Below are positions 1 through 7,926 of a stretch of 23,208 nucleotides of DNA, piece by piece. Every line of letters begins with the position of its first letter. Position 1 is the stretch's first letter. A program made the position numbers and the translations under genes. A model generated the notes under the pieces. It searched no databases. It was given only the letters and a program-made list of their open reading frames with translations, and was not told where the DNA came from. The stretch is from contig CAJGCM010000019.1 in NCBI GenBank assembly GCA_904501765.1, positions 1 through 23,208 on the forward strand. Reading direction: 5' to 3'. Origin of the DNA: an uncultured Clostridia bacterium. GTDB lineage: Bacteria > Bacillota > Clostridia > Oscillospirales > CAG-272.

Positions 1-1
1 A

Positions 2-1792
2 GCCTCAAACCTTATAGCCCTTAAGATGGACACTCTCCTTCACCAGGGAAATACGGGCGGCGCTATCATAGACCTTATCAAAAAGCAGGAGGAGCTTGAG
101 GAGCGCCTTCGCAAAACCGACGAGGACAATAAGCAGATTCTCGCAAAAGAAGCCGAGCTTCACGAAATAAGAGCGAAGCGCGAGGCTGCCGAAACCAAGA
201 GAGATAAGTTCCTTGAGCTCGACCAGTGTTATAGGAACGTTATGCTTATACAGACCTTCGATAAGCTTCACGAGCTTGAAGAGGAATGCGCAAAAAGAAC
301 CGACGTATACAATTCATTCATTAAAGAAAACACAACCTGCGATTTCGTTCCCGGCAGCGAATATCTTACCGATATTGCTCTTGCAAGGCGCGGAATTGAG
401 GAATGCTACAGGCGCCTCGGAGAAGCGCAGAACGTTTACGCAAAGGAAAAGAGCGCCGTTGGAATAACCAAGGAAATAGAGTCTGCAATTGAGCTTGCGG
501 ACAAATTCGGCGGCGAGGGCGCTGTTAAAGAAAAGGTTCAGGTTATAGAGTCCAACAAGATTAAGTGCATCGCAGGTGGAATTGCAGCTGCTATTGCCTT
601 TCTCGTTTGCGGAATACTCGCGCTTCTGCTTAGCGCAGACGTCGGCGTTAAGGTAGTCCTGGGAATTCTCTCGGTGATATGCCTCGGCGGAGCAGGCGCT
701 CTCGGCTACGTATATTACAAGAACCTCAAAGAGGGTGAGCTTACCGCAGGTGAATTTGGCGTCAGCACCACAGATGAGCTTAAAAACAAGCTCGACGTTA
801 TAGCAGAGGCAAGACGCAAGAGAGATACGATAGCAGGAAACACACAGAGCGCAAAGGCTGCGCTTGAGAGAGCAAAGGAGGATTACGACCTTGCAAAATC
901 CACCCTTGCAAAAACATATATGCGCTGGAACGAGCTTCCTCCCACAGGCGATATAAACGCCGCATTTGATGAGCTTGAAGAGAGAGTTAAGAGCTTCCTC
1001 GCAACCAAAGCTAAGCTGCACGAGGAAAAAACCACCCTTGAGCTTACCGTAAAGGAAATAAGAAGGACTCTTTCCGATAAGAGCGAAATTGATATAAGAG
1101 CCCAGGTATCCCCCCTCAGAAGAAAGGCTCTGTGCCAAGAAAATTACGACGATATTGTAAGCGGCATCGCAGAGGCTAAGGTAATAATAGAAGAGCAGCA
1201 ACGCCTTGCTTTCACCGTTGAAAACGAGCTTGCTTCCCTTAAGCTCAGAGCTACCGACCCCGGAGAGCTTTATTCGAAAATTCAGGCGCTTGATACAAAG
1301 ATTAACGAGCTCAGAGCGAAGCATAAGGCATATTTCGTTGCCCTCCGCGCCCTTGACTCGGCATCGGATAACCTTCGAGCAGAAATATCTCCGAGGCTTG
1401 GAGAATTCGCAACCGAGCTTCTCTCAGTTATGACAGAGAGAAAATACTCGGAGCTTGGAATAGACGAGGGTCTTAAGGTTAATTTCAAAACTCCCGAAGG
1501 AAACGAAAGGTCGGTAGACTATCTTTCGGGCGGTACACGTGACCTCACCTATATTGCGGTAAGAATGGCGCTTATCGATATGCTTTATACTGAAAAGCCT
1601 CCTATTTGTTTCGACGAAACCTTTGCAAGTCAGGACAATATAAGAGCGGAATCTATGATGAAGGCTATCGGCAAGCTTGCAGACGACGGATATCAGAGCT
1701 TTATATTCACCTGCCGCGCCCGTGAGGCTGCTCTCGCATCCGAAAGGTCAAAGGACTCGGGTATTTTTCGACTTTCCGTAACAGCGGACTGA
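2..1792 (+). CDS. SMC/YhaN-like AAA-type ATPase with internal membrane segment (5' truncated)
   Basis: The frame is open to the left edge, so the N-terminus with the Walker A motif lies outside the window; the first ATG at 26 is probably internal. Counting from that ATG, residues 20-150 and 240-450 are charged, heptad-like coiled coil. Between them residues about 182-203 and 207-228 form two hydrophobic helices separated by a short linker. The C-terminus carries an ABC-type signature (LSGGTRDL, about 500-507) and a Walker B strand (PPICFDE, about 525-531), then a conserved FTCR-like segment. This architecture matches the YhaN/SbcC-like ATPases of Firmicutes, usually paired upstream with a YhaM/SbcD-like nuclease, which cannot be checked here. 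A role in DNA processing is inference from the family. Downstream ribokinase starts 33 bases after the stop. Family assignment is firm; function is not. Confidence 0.8.
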   Translation, partial: ASNLIALKMDTLLHQGNTGGAIIDLIKKQEELEERLRKTDEDNKQILAKEAELHEIRAKREAAETKRDKFLELDQCYRNVMLIQTFDKLHELEEECAKRTDVYNSFIKENTTCDFVPGSEYLTDIALARRGIEECYRRLGEAQNVYAKEKSAVGITKEIESAIELADKFGGEGAVKEKVQVIESNKIKCIAGGIAAAIAFLVCGILALLLSADVGVKVVLGILSVICLGGAGALGYVYYKNLKEGELTAGEFGVSTTDELKNKLDVIAEARRKRDTIAGNTQSAKAALERAKEDYDLAKSTLAKTYMRWNELPPTGDINAAFDELEERVKSFLATKAKLHEEKTTLELTVKEIRRTLSDKSEIDIRAQVSPLRRKALCQENYDDIVSGIAEAKVIIEEQQRLAFTVENELASLKLRATDPGELYSKIQALDTKINELRAKHKAYFVALRALDSASDNLRAEISPRLGEFATELLSVMTERKYSELGIDEGLKVNFKTPEGNERSVDYLSGGTRDLTYIAVRMALIDMLYTEKPPICFDETFASQDNIRAESMMKAIGKLADDGYQSFIFTCRAREAALASERSKDSGIFRLSVTAD

Positions 1793-1825
1793 CACAAATA
1801 ATTACAACTGACGAAGGAAGACGCT

Positions 1826-2767
1826 ATGGCTAAAAAAGTGTTAATTATAGGAAGCTCCAATATGGACCTTTCAATGAACGTATTCAAGGTTCCCGAGGCA
1901 GGGCAGACCGTTATTGACGACGGTGGCGTTGCCTACACACCTGGAGGCAAGGGCGGAAATTCCGCTATTGCATTTGCAAAGCTCGGAGCAGAGGCTGTTT
2001 TCTGCACGAAGCTCGGAGCAGATATTCACGGGCAGAAGCTCTATAATTTTTACAAGGAATCGCATATTAACACCTCCTACATAAAGGTTGACCACGATAA
2101 TCCTACGGGATTTGCCGTAGTTATAAAAGAGGACAGCGGAGAGAACAGAATCATAGTTTATCCGGGAGCCAACAATTACATTTCCAACGACAATATAGTA
2201 GATGCCTTCAACTGTGAGCCTGACGCTGTATATCTCGGATTTGAAATTCCCTTCTCCCAGGTTCTCACTGCGGCAAAGGTTGCAGCGGCGAGAGGAATTC
2301 CCATATTTATAGACGCTGCCCCAGCCTCGAAGGATTATCCCTTGGAAAACCTGCCCGAGGTTGAGGTATTTTCCCCTAACGAAACCGAAACTCTCGAATA
2401 CACAGGCATAACTCCCGCAGGCTCCGAATCCTGCCTGAGAGCCGCATATTCCCTTTACTCAAAGGTTAAATGCAAGTATATTGTAATCAAACTTGGCGCA
2501 AGAGGCGCATTTATATACGACGGCAAACACTTTGACGTTATATCTCCTTACAAGCCTCCAAAGGTCGTTGACACCACGGCAGCGGGAGATACCTTTACCG
2601 CTGCGCTGACCATTGATTATCTTTCAAACGGCGGCGACATAAAGCAGGCGGCAAGATACGGAGCGGCGGCTGCTGCTATTGCGGTTTCAAGGCCCGGCGC
2701 CTCCTCCTCCGTTCCCTCCGAGGGCGAGGTTATAGAGTTTATGAGGAGTCAGCACGTAGGCTTCTGA
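1826..2767 (+). CDS. rbsK: Ribokinase-family (PfkB) carbohydrate kinase
   Basis: The 313-residue product has the full PfkB fold signature. An N-terminal GSSNMD segment (9-14) is followed by the first PfkB signature around GGKGGN (41-46), a conserved NETE (185-188) for Mg/phosphate binding, and the second signature DTTAAGDTF (249-257), where D255 is the expected catalytic base. Length is typical of ribokinase (about 300). It should phosphorylate D-ribose at O5 with ATP, feeding the pentose phosphate pool, but related kinases use other sugars or nucleosides and no ribose transporter or rbsD is nearby, so substrate is inferred. The ATG at 1826 has a good RBS (GAAGGAAG). It lies 33 bases after the ATPase gene and about 110 bases before the hydrolase gene. 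Confidence 0.85.
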   Translation: MAKKVLIIGSSNMDLSMNVFKVPEAGQTVIDDGGVAYTPGGKGGNSAIAFAKLGAEAVFCTKLGADIHGQKLYNFYKESHINTSYIKVDHDNPTGFAVVIKEDSGENRIIVYPGANNYISNDNIVDAFNCEPDAVYLGFEIPFSQVLTAAKVAAARGIPIFIDAAPASKDYPLENLPEVEVFSPNETETLEYTGITPAGSESCLRAAYSLYSKVKCKYIVIKLGARGAFIYDGKHFDVISPYKPPKVVDTTAAGDTFTAALTIDYLSNGGDIKQAARYGAAAAAIAVSRPGASSSVPSEGEVIEFMRSQHVGF

Positions 2768-2821
2768 TGCCCCACGTAGAATTGCAACAGCGCAATAGGT
2801 AAATCTAAACACAGAAAAATC

Positions 2822-2839
2822 TTACAGACAACCCTGTAA
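2822..2839 (+). other. Small hairpin between ribokinase and hydrolase genes
   Basis: A perfect 6-bp inverted repeat (TTACAG / CTGTAA with a 6-base loop) is followed by AAAATT rather than a T run. It may be a weak processing or pausing site; it does not look like a standard terminator. It sits about 40 bases before the start of the hydrolase gene. Confidence 0.3.
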
Positions 2840-2877
2840 AAATTCTGATAATTTTCACCGGAAAGGCAGGTTTTATT

Positions 2878-3816
2878 ATGAGCTACAATATGACAACCCT
2901 TCGCTTCCCGTCCTCTGACGGAAAGAACAGCGTTTACGCTGAAATATACGAGCCCGCATACGGTGAAATACGAGGTATTCTTCAGCTGTCCCACGGTATG
3001 ACCGATTACGTTGGCAGATATGAGGCGCTTGCCGCTTATCTTACCGACGCAGGATTCGTTTTTGCGGGAAACTGCCATCTCGGTCACGGCAGGACCGCCT
3101 CAACACCCGAGGACTTCGGCTTCTTCGCCGATAAGGGCGGCGTCGACTTTCTTATTGACGATTTACACCTTATGAACATACAGCTGAAAAAGAAATACCC
3201 AAACGTCCCCATTGTAATTATGGGGCACAGCATGGGTTCTTTTCTCTCACGACTTTACGTAAAGAAATACCCCACCGACGTTGTGGGGCATATAATCCAC
3301 GGCACAGGCGGTCCTATGCCCGTAATTCTGCCGATGGGAAAGGCTCTTGCAAGGCTGGTTGCTCTGCTTAAAGGCAAACGGCACCGTTCAAAATTCATAG
3401 CCTCAATGGCGTTTCTCGGATATAATTCAAAATTTGATAAGTCCGAGGGAAGACACGCCTGGCTCACAAGGGACGGGGAGCTTATTGCAGGCAGAGACGA
3501 GGACAGCTACTCAAACTTTATTTTCACCGTTTCGGCATACCTTGACCTTTTCACTATGGTAGGAAAAAGCAACTCGGGTGAATGGTTTAAATCCTATCCC
3601 AAGGACTTGAAAACTCTGATTATGAGCGGTGATATGGACCCGGTGGGCAATTACGGAAAGGGTCCGAAATACGTATACAAGCATCTGCTTCTTGCAGGGT
3701 CTGTGGCAACAGACATAAAGCTTTACGAGGGCGCACGGCACGAGCTGTTTAACGAGATATGCCGTGAAGAGGCGTTTTCGGACATTCTAAAATTCCTGGA
3801 GCTTGCGGTAAAATGA
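2878..3816 (+). CDS. Alpha/beta hydrolase, serine aminopeptidase S33 / monoglyceride lipase type
   Basis: The 312-residue product has the alpha/beta hydrolase fold features: an HGM oxyanion-type turn at 39-41 in the context LSHGMTDYVGRYE, the nucleophile elbow GHSMGS (116-121, Ser118), a likely acid residue in SGDMDPVG (Asp254) and a catalytic His in GARHELF (His288). These match the S33/lysophospholipase-like hydrolases (PldB/monoglyceride lipase group), cytoplasmic, with no signal peptide. The natural substrate (an acylglycerol, lysophospholipid or small ester) cannot be read from sequence. The start ATG follows an AAAGGCAGG motif. The stop codon overlaps the miaA start (ATGA), implying translational coupling. 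Confidence 0.85.
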   Translation: MSYNMTTLRFPSSDGKNSVYAEIYEPAYGEIRGILQLSHGMTDYVGRYEALAAYLTDAGFVFAGNCHLGHGRTASTPEDFGFFADKGGVDFLIDDLHLMNIQLKKKYPNVPIVIMGHSMGSFLSRLYVKKYPTDVVGHIIHGTGGPMPVILPMGKALARLVALLKGKRHRSKFIASMAFLGYNSKFDKSEGRHAWLTRDGELIAGRDEDSYSNFIFTVSAYLDLFTMVGKSNSGEWFKSYPKDLKTLIMSGDMDPVGNYGKGPKYVYKHLLLAGSVATDIKLYEGARHELFNEICREEAFSDILKFLELAVK

Positions 3817-4781
3817 TTTTTTCACTTGCCTTAACTGGTCCTACCGCATCGGGGAAAACCGAATTATCCCTCGTGGCTGCCGAGCTTTTGGGCTGCGAGA
3901 TTATCTGTTGCGATTCAATGCAGATATACAAAGGAATGAATATAGGAACGGCAAAGGCGACCGAAGCCGAGATGTCGAGAGTGCCTCATCATATGGTGGA
4001 TATAATAAATCCCGACGAGAATTTCAGCGCCTCGGCATACAGAGAGCTTGCAATCCCAATAGCGAGGGGAATCTGTGAGCGCGGTAAAATCCCTCTGTTC
4101 GTTGGAGGCACCGGTCTTTACCTTGACACCGTGAAGAGAAGATACACCCCCGACCCTCCCGCAGCCGATGCTGCGTATCGGGAAAAAATACTTGAAAAGA
4201 TACGCACCGAGGAGGAAAAAATCGAGCTTTGGGAAAAGCTTTTGTCGGTGGATAAAATAAGCGCTGAGAAGACTCATTACAACAACGTAAGAAGAGTTAT
4301 AAGAGCGCTTGAAATATATGAAAAAACCGGGAAACCAAAAAGCTATTTTGACGAGCAATCAAGGCTACCAAACGAAGAAATCCTGGTGAAGCATATAACC
4401 ATTGATTTCCACAACAGAGATAACCTTTACCGCCGAATAGATTTGCGGGTTGAGGAAATGTTCGACGCGGGTCTTGCCGAGGAGGTAAAGAGCCTTACCG
4501 AGGAGGGCTTGCTTCCCAAGGACTCAACGGCGGCGGGAGCCATCGGCTACAAGGAGCTGATAGAGGGCGAGCGCCTCGGCTTATCCTGCGAGGAAATCAA
4601 GGAAATAATAAAACAAGCAACAAGAAATTACGCAAAAAGACAGCTGACATGGTTCAGAAATTCTCCCGAGGCGAATGTTATATACAGAGATGACCCGCAA
4701 ACGGGCAAAATTAAGAGAAGCGAGGATTTCTTCGCTGAATTCTTAAGTCTTGCCACAGAGGCTGTTAAAGCTTTCCGCTGA
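3813..4781 (+). CDS. miaA: tRNA dimethylallyltransferase MiaA
   Basis: MiaA transfers a dimethylallyl group from DMAPP to N6 of A37 in tRNAs reading UNN codons. The 322-residue product has a P-loop GPTASGKT (9-16), the DSMQIYKGMNIGTAK block (34-48) with the conserved Asp/Gln used in tRNA and DMAPP handling, VPHHMVD, GGTGLY, and the C-terminal KRQLTWFRN motif. Length is normal for the family. Its start overlaps the hydrolase stop by four bases. In many Clostridia miaA lies beside hfq and the ynbB-type enzyme; here the ynbB-like gene is about 12 kb away on the other strand and no hfq is visible. Confidence 0.97.
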   Translation: MIFSLALTGPTASGKTELSLVAAELLGCEIICCDSMQIYKGMNIGTAKATEAEMSRVPHHMVDIINPDENFSASAYRELAIPIARGICERGKIPLFVGGTGLYLDTVKRRYTPDPPAADAAYREKILEKIRTEEEKIELWEKLLSVDKISAEKTHYNNVRRVIRALEIYEKTGKPKSYFDEQSRLPNEEILVKHITIDFHNRDNLYRRIDLRVEEMFDAGLAEEVKSLTEEGLLPKDSTAAGAIGYKELIEGERLGLSCEEIKEIIKQATRNYAKRQLTWFRNSPEANVIYRDDPQTGKIKRSEDFFAEFLSLATEAVKAFR

Positions 4782-4825
4782 TACTACAATAAAAATTACG
4801 AAAAATACAGAAAAAGGAACGAATT

Positions 4826-6100
4826 ATGAAGGCTAATGAGTTAAAGGAGCTGATAAAGGGCGGGGCGCTCTCAAAATACCCCGAGCTCTACGCAACCCCC
4901 GAAAGACAGGCAGAAAGATTTATTAAAGCCATAGACGAATTTGCAAGGCTTTACGGCGAGGACAGAGATATAGAAATATTCTCCGTTCCCGGCAGAAGCG
5001 AGATTATGGGAAACCATACCGACCACAACCGCGGCTGCGTCCTTGCGGGAGCTATCGACAGAGATATAATAGCGGTGGCGGCTAAAAATGACGACGGCAT
5101 AATCAGATTTATGTCAGAGGGCTTTGGAGAAATCAAGGTTGACCTCTCTATGATAGACGACCCTGCCAACTTTGAAAAATATACCTCCGAATCCCTCGTA
5201 GCCGGACTTGCCCGCGGTATGCAGCTTGAAGGCTATTCCATAGGCGGCTATGACGCATATTCAACCACAGAGGTGCTTAAGGGCAGCGGAATTTCCTCCT
5301 CTGCGGCATTTGAGGTTATGATAGGAAATATCCTCAACTACGCATACTGCGACGGCGAGGTGAAAAATGAGGAAATCGCAAAGCTCTCACAGTATGCCGA
5401 GAACGTTTTCTTTGGCAAACCCTGCGGACTTATGGATCAGATGGCGTGCGCAGTAGGCGGCTTTGTATATATAGATTTTGAGGATTCAAAGAATCCCGTG
5501 GTAGAGCCTATAAACTTCTCCCTCTCCGATGCAGGCTATTCCCTTTGCATAGTTAACACAGGCGGAAACCACGCAAATCTCAACGACGACTACGCCTCTA
5601 TTCCCTACGAAATGAAGGCTGTGGCAAAGGAATTCGGCAAAGAGGTTATGAGAGGTCTTACCGCAGACGAGGTAATCGCAAAAATTCCCGAATTAAGAGA
5701 AAAGCTGGGTGACAGAGCCATAATGAGAGCTCTTCATTTCATAAATGAAAATGAAAGAGTGAGAAGGTCTGCCGCAGCACTTAAGGTTGCCGACAAGGAA
5801 ACCTTCTTCAAGGGAATTTGCGAATCGGGTCAGTCCTCCTTTAATTATCTTCAGAACGTTTACACAACGCAAAACGTAGCCGAGCAGGGACTTTCTCTTG
5901 CCCTTTGCGTCAGCGAGCAGTATCTTGCGGGTAAGGAGTGCTATTTCAGAGTTCACGGTGGCGGATTCGCAGGTACGATTCAGGTGTTTGTAAAGAACGA
6001 GCTTGCAGACGGCTATTGCGCTTATATGGACAAAATCTTTGGCGATGGCGCGGCTATGAACCTTCGTATACGCCCTGTGGGAGCCTGTAAGCTTTTCTGA
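4826..6100 (+). CDS. galK: Galactokinase-family GHMP kinase
   Basis: The 424-residue product has the three GHMP kinase motifs: a galactokinase-type N-terminal signature GRSEIMGNHTDHN (56-68), the phosphate loop KGSGISSSAAFE (152-163), and a C-terminal HGGGFAGT block. Asp204 in GLMDQM matches the catalytic Asp of galactokinases. The expected reaction is ATP-dependent formation of galactose-1-phosphate for the Leloir pathway. The first motif differs from the usual GEHTDYN: the sugar-contacting Glu is Asn and the Tyr is His, a variant I recall in clostridial galactokinase-like proteins, so the sugar could differ. No galT or galE is adjacent. RBS AAAGGAA lies 9 bases before the ATG. Confidence 0.8.
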   Translation: MKANELKELIKGGALSKYPELYATPERQAERFIKAIDEFARLYGEDRDIEIFSVPGRSEIMGNHTDHNRGCVLAGAIDRDIIAVAAKNDDGIIRFMSEGFGEIKVDLSMIDDPANFEKYTSESLVAGLARGMQLEGYSIGGYDAYSTTEVLKGSGISSSAAFEVMIGNILNYAYCDGEVKNEEIAKLSQYAENVFFGKPCGLMDQMACAVGGFVYIDFEDSKNPVVEPINFSLSDAGYSLCIVNTGGNHANLNDDYASIPYEMKAVAKEFGKEVMRGLTADEVIAKIPELREKLGDRAIMRALHFINENERVRRSAAALKVADKETFFKGICESGQSSFNYLQNVYTTQNVAEQGLSLALCVSEQYLAGKECYFRVHGGGFAGTIQVFVKNELADGYCAYMDKIFGDGAAMNLRIRPVGACKLF

Positions 6101-6172
6101 TTTGCCCCTCACTGAGCTTAAAGGAAAAGTAAAAACCTTCATTGAGTCCGATTTATAGGACTGTATAGGTTG

Positions 6173-6178
6173 TATAAT
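6173..6178 (+). promoter_or_regulatory. Candidate -10 element for recA
   Basis: A TATAAT hexamer stands 50 bases before the recA ATG. No convincing -35 lies 16-18 bases upstream; TTGAGT at 6142-6147 is too far for this hexamer but could pair with the weaker TATAGG at 6164-6169. No GAAC-N4-GTTC-type LexA box is visible in the gap. Confidence 0.4.
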
Positions 6179-6184
6179 AAAAAT

Positions 6185-6199
6185 GCGAGGAAGCCTCGC
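6185..6199 (+). other. Perfect hairpin in the recA 5' untranslated region
   Basis: GCGAGG and CCTCGC form a 6-bp GC-rich stem with a 3-base loop, about 30 bases before the recA start. It is not followed by a T run, so it is not a terminator; it may protect the mRNA 5' end or influence translation (inference). Confidence 0.45.
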
Positions 6200-6228
6200 C
6201 ACAGAATAAACAGATATGGAGAAAAATA

Positions 6229-7323
6229 ATGGCAACTAAAAAAACAACTGCATCTAAAGAACAGACTCCCGTAAGCGATAAAAAAGCGGCTCTTGAAACG
6301 GTAATGGCGAGAATTGAGCGAGAGTGCGGAAAGGGCTCCATTATGCGCCTCGGAGAAAATGCGGCTATGAACGTTTCCGCTGTTTCCACAGGCTCTCTTT
6401 CTCTTGATTTCGCTCTTGGAATAGGCGGTATTCCCAGAGGAAGAATTACAGAAATTTACGGCCCTGAATCCTCAGGTAAAACAACCATCGCTCTTCACGT
6501 TATAGCAGAGGTTCAGAAGCAGGGCGGAGAGGCTGCGTTCATCGACGCAGAGCACGCTCTTGACCCCATTTACGCAAAAAAGCTTGGCGTTGATATCAAC
6601 AACCTTCTCGTTTCCCAGCCCGACTGCGGCGAGCAGGCTCTTGAAATTGCGGAAACTCTCGTTAATTCCGGAGCTATTGATATTATTGTAATCGACTCGG
6701 TAGCGGCTCTCGTTCCCCGTCAAGAGATTGAGGGCGATATGGGCGCATCTCACGTCGGCGTACAGGCAAGACTTATGTCGCAGGCTATGAGAAAGCTCTC
6801 GGGAACTATCGCAAAGTCCAACTGCATCGTAATCTTCACCAACCAGCTCCGTGAAAAGGTTGGAGTTATGTACGGAAACCCCGAGGTTACCACGGGAGGA
6901 AGAGCGCTTAAGTTCTACGCATCCGTCAGAATTGATGTGCGCCGCGGAGAATCGCTGAAGAACGGCTCCGACGTTTACGGCGCTCACACCAAGTGCAAGG
7001 TAGTTAAAAACAAGGTAGCTCCCCCCTTCAAGACCGCTGAATTTGATATACTTTACGGAAGCGGTATTTCAAAATCCTCGGAAATCATTGATATGGCTAT
7101 CGTTCTCGGAATCATTGAAAAGAGCGGCGCCTGGTTCTACTATGACGGCAACCGCCTCGGTCAGGGCAAGGATAACGTAAGAAAGCTTATCGAATCCGAC
7201 TCCGAGCTTATGGATAAGCTTGAAGCTCTTATCCGTGAGAAGGCTTCCGGAGAGCTCTTTGGCGAAGAGGGCGCTATTGACGATGACGATTTTGAAATCA
7301 AGGATTTTGACGAAGAGGACTGA
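6229..7323 (+). CDS. recA: Recombinase RecA
   Basis: RecA forms ATP-dependent filaments on single-stranded DNA, drives strand exchange and stimulates LexA self-cleavage. The 364-residue protein has Walker A GPESSGKT (78-85), the Walker B segment IIVIDSVAAL, the L1 loop region with EIEGDMGASHVGVQAR, the L2 segment NQLREKVGVMYGNPE with TTGGRALKFYASVR, and the acidic C-terminal tail (DDDDFEIKDFDEED). The N-terminal 18 residues are a slightly long, Lys/Thr-rich extension. The RBS GGAG precedes the ATG by about 7 bases. recX follows after 6 bases, the usual recA-recX pairing. Confidence 0.99.
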   Translation: MATKKTTASKEQTPVSDKKAALETVMARIERECGKGSIMRLGENAAMNVSAVSTGSLSLDFALGIGGIPRGRITEIYGPESSGKTTIALHVIAEVQKQGGEAAFIDAEHALDPIYAKKLGVDINNLLVSQPDCGEQALEIAETLVNSGAIDIIVIDSVAALVPRQEIEGDMGASHVGVQARLMSQAMRKLSGTIAKSNCIVIFTNQLREKVGVMYGNPEVTTGGRALKFYASVRIDVRRGESLKNGSDVYGAHTKCKVVKNKVAPPFKTAEFDILYGSGISKSSEIIDMAIVLGIIEKSGAWFYYDGNRLGQGKDNVRKLIESDSELMDKLEALIREKASGELFGEEGAIDDDDFEIKDFDEED

Positions 7324-7329
7324 TAAAGA

Positions 7330-7926
7330 GTGAAATTGCGGATAATTTCCGTTAAATCAAAGGATAAGCGGGCTTCGCTTCTTCAGCTTAAGGCTTTATC
7401 CCCAGAGGAAAATAAAGAATATCAATACATAGTAAGCGAGGGGACATACCGAGAAATCGGCTGTCCCCTTTCGGGCGAAATTTTAGAGGACGAGGAGTCC
7501 GTCAGGATAATATCCGAGGACGAGCGCAGAAGAGCCTTTTCCAAGCTGCTTCGCATTCTTGAATATGCCGACAATAATCTGTTCCGCACAAGGCAGAAGC
7601 TTAAGGCGGCGGGATTTGGCAAGGATGCGACAGATTATGCTCTGAAAGAGGCGCTGCGGTACGGATATATAAATGAAAAACGGCAGCTTTCAGTAAAAAT
7701 CGAAGCCTTGGCAAACCGTAAGCTTCTCGGCCCCAACCGAATAGGCGCAAAGCTTTCTGCGGAAGGGTATTCCCGAGCCGATATAAGAGATGTGTTGGAA
7801 GAGCTTGTGTCGGATGGCGTCGTGGATTTTGAAAAAAACAAGGAAACTCTGCTTGAGAAGCTCTGCCCCGATGGGTTCGAGGAAAAACGAAAAATTTTGT
7901 ATAAATACGGATTTTGGAATGATTAA
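7330..7926 (+). CDS. recX: Regulatory protein RecX
   Basis: The 198-residue product has the RecX three-helix repeats: FSKLLRILEYADNNLFRTRQKL (about 61-82), an FGKDATDYALKEALRYGYIN segment (about 95-114) and a third repeat GPNRIGAKLSAEGYSRADI (about 134-152). RecX binds RecA filaments and tempers recombinase activity. The start is GTG at 7330, with AGAGG inside the end of recA acting as RBS; the N-terminal KLRIISVK strand is usual for Firmicute RecX, supporting this start. It lies 6 bases after recA and overlaps the ABC exporter gene by 8 bases. Confidence 0.93.
   Translation: MKLRIISVKSKDKRASLLQLKALSPEENKEYQYIVSEGTYREIGCPLSGEILEDEESVRIISEDERRRAFSKLLRILEYADNNLFRTRQKLKAAGFGKDATDYALKEALRYGYINEKRQLSVKIEALANRKLLGPNRIGAKLSAEGYSRADIRDVLEELVSDGVVDFEKNKETLLEKLCPDGFEEKRKILYKYGFWND

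Noticed and set aside
314..1324. 336-codon open frame on the - strand inside the SMC-like ATPase gene
   Set aside because: Antisense to a clear coding frame with ABC signature and Walker B; composition is an unordered Leu/Cys/Ser-rich shadow.
2822..2839. TTACAG/CTGTAA hairpin as a terminator before the hydrolase gene
   Set aside because: The stem is short and A/T-rich and is followed by AAAATT on the + strand, so it does not fit intrinsic termination.
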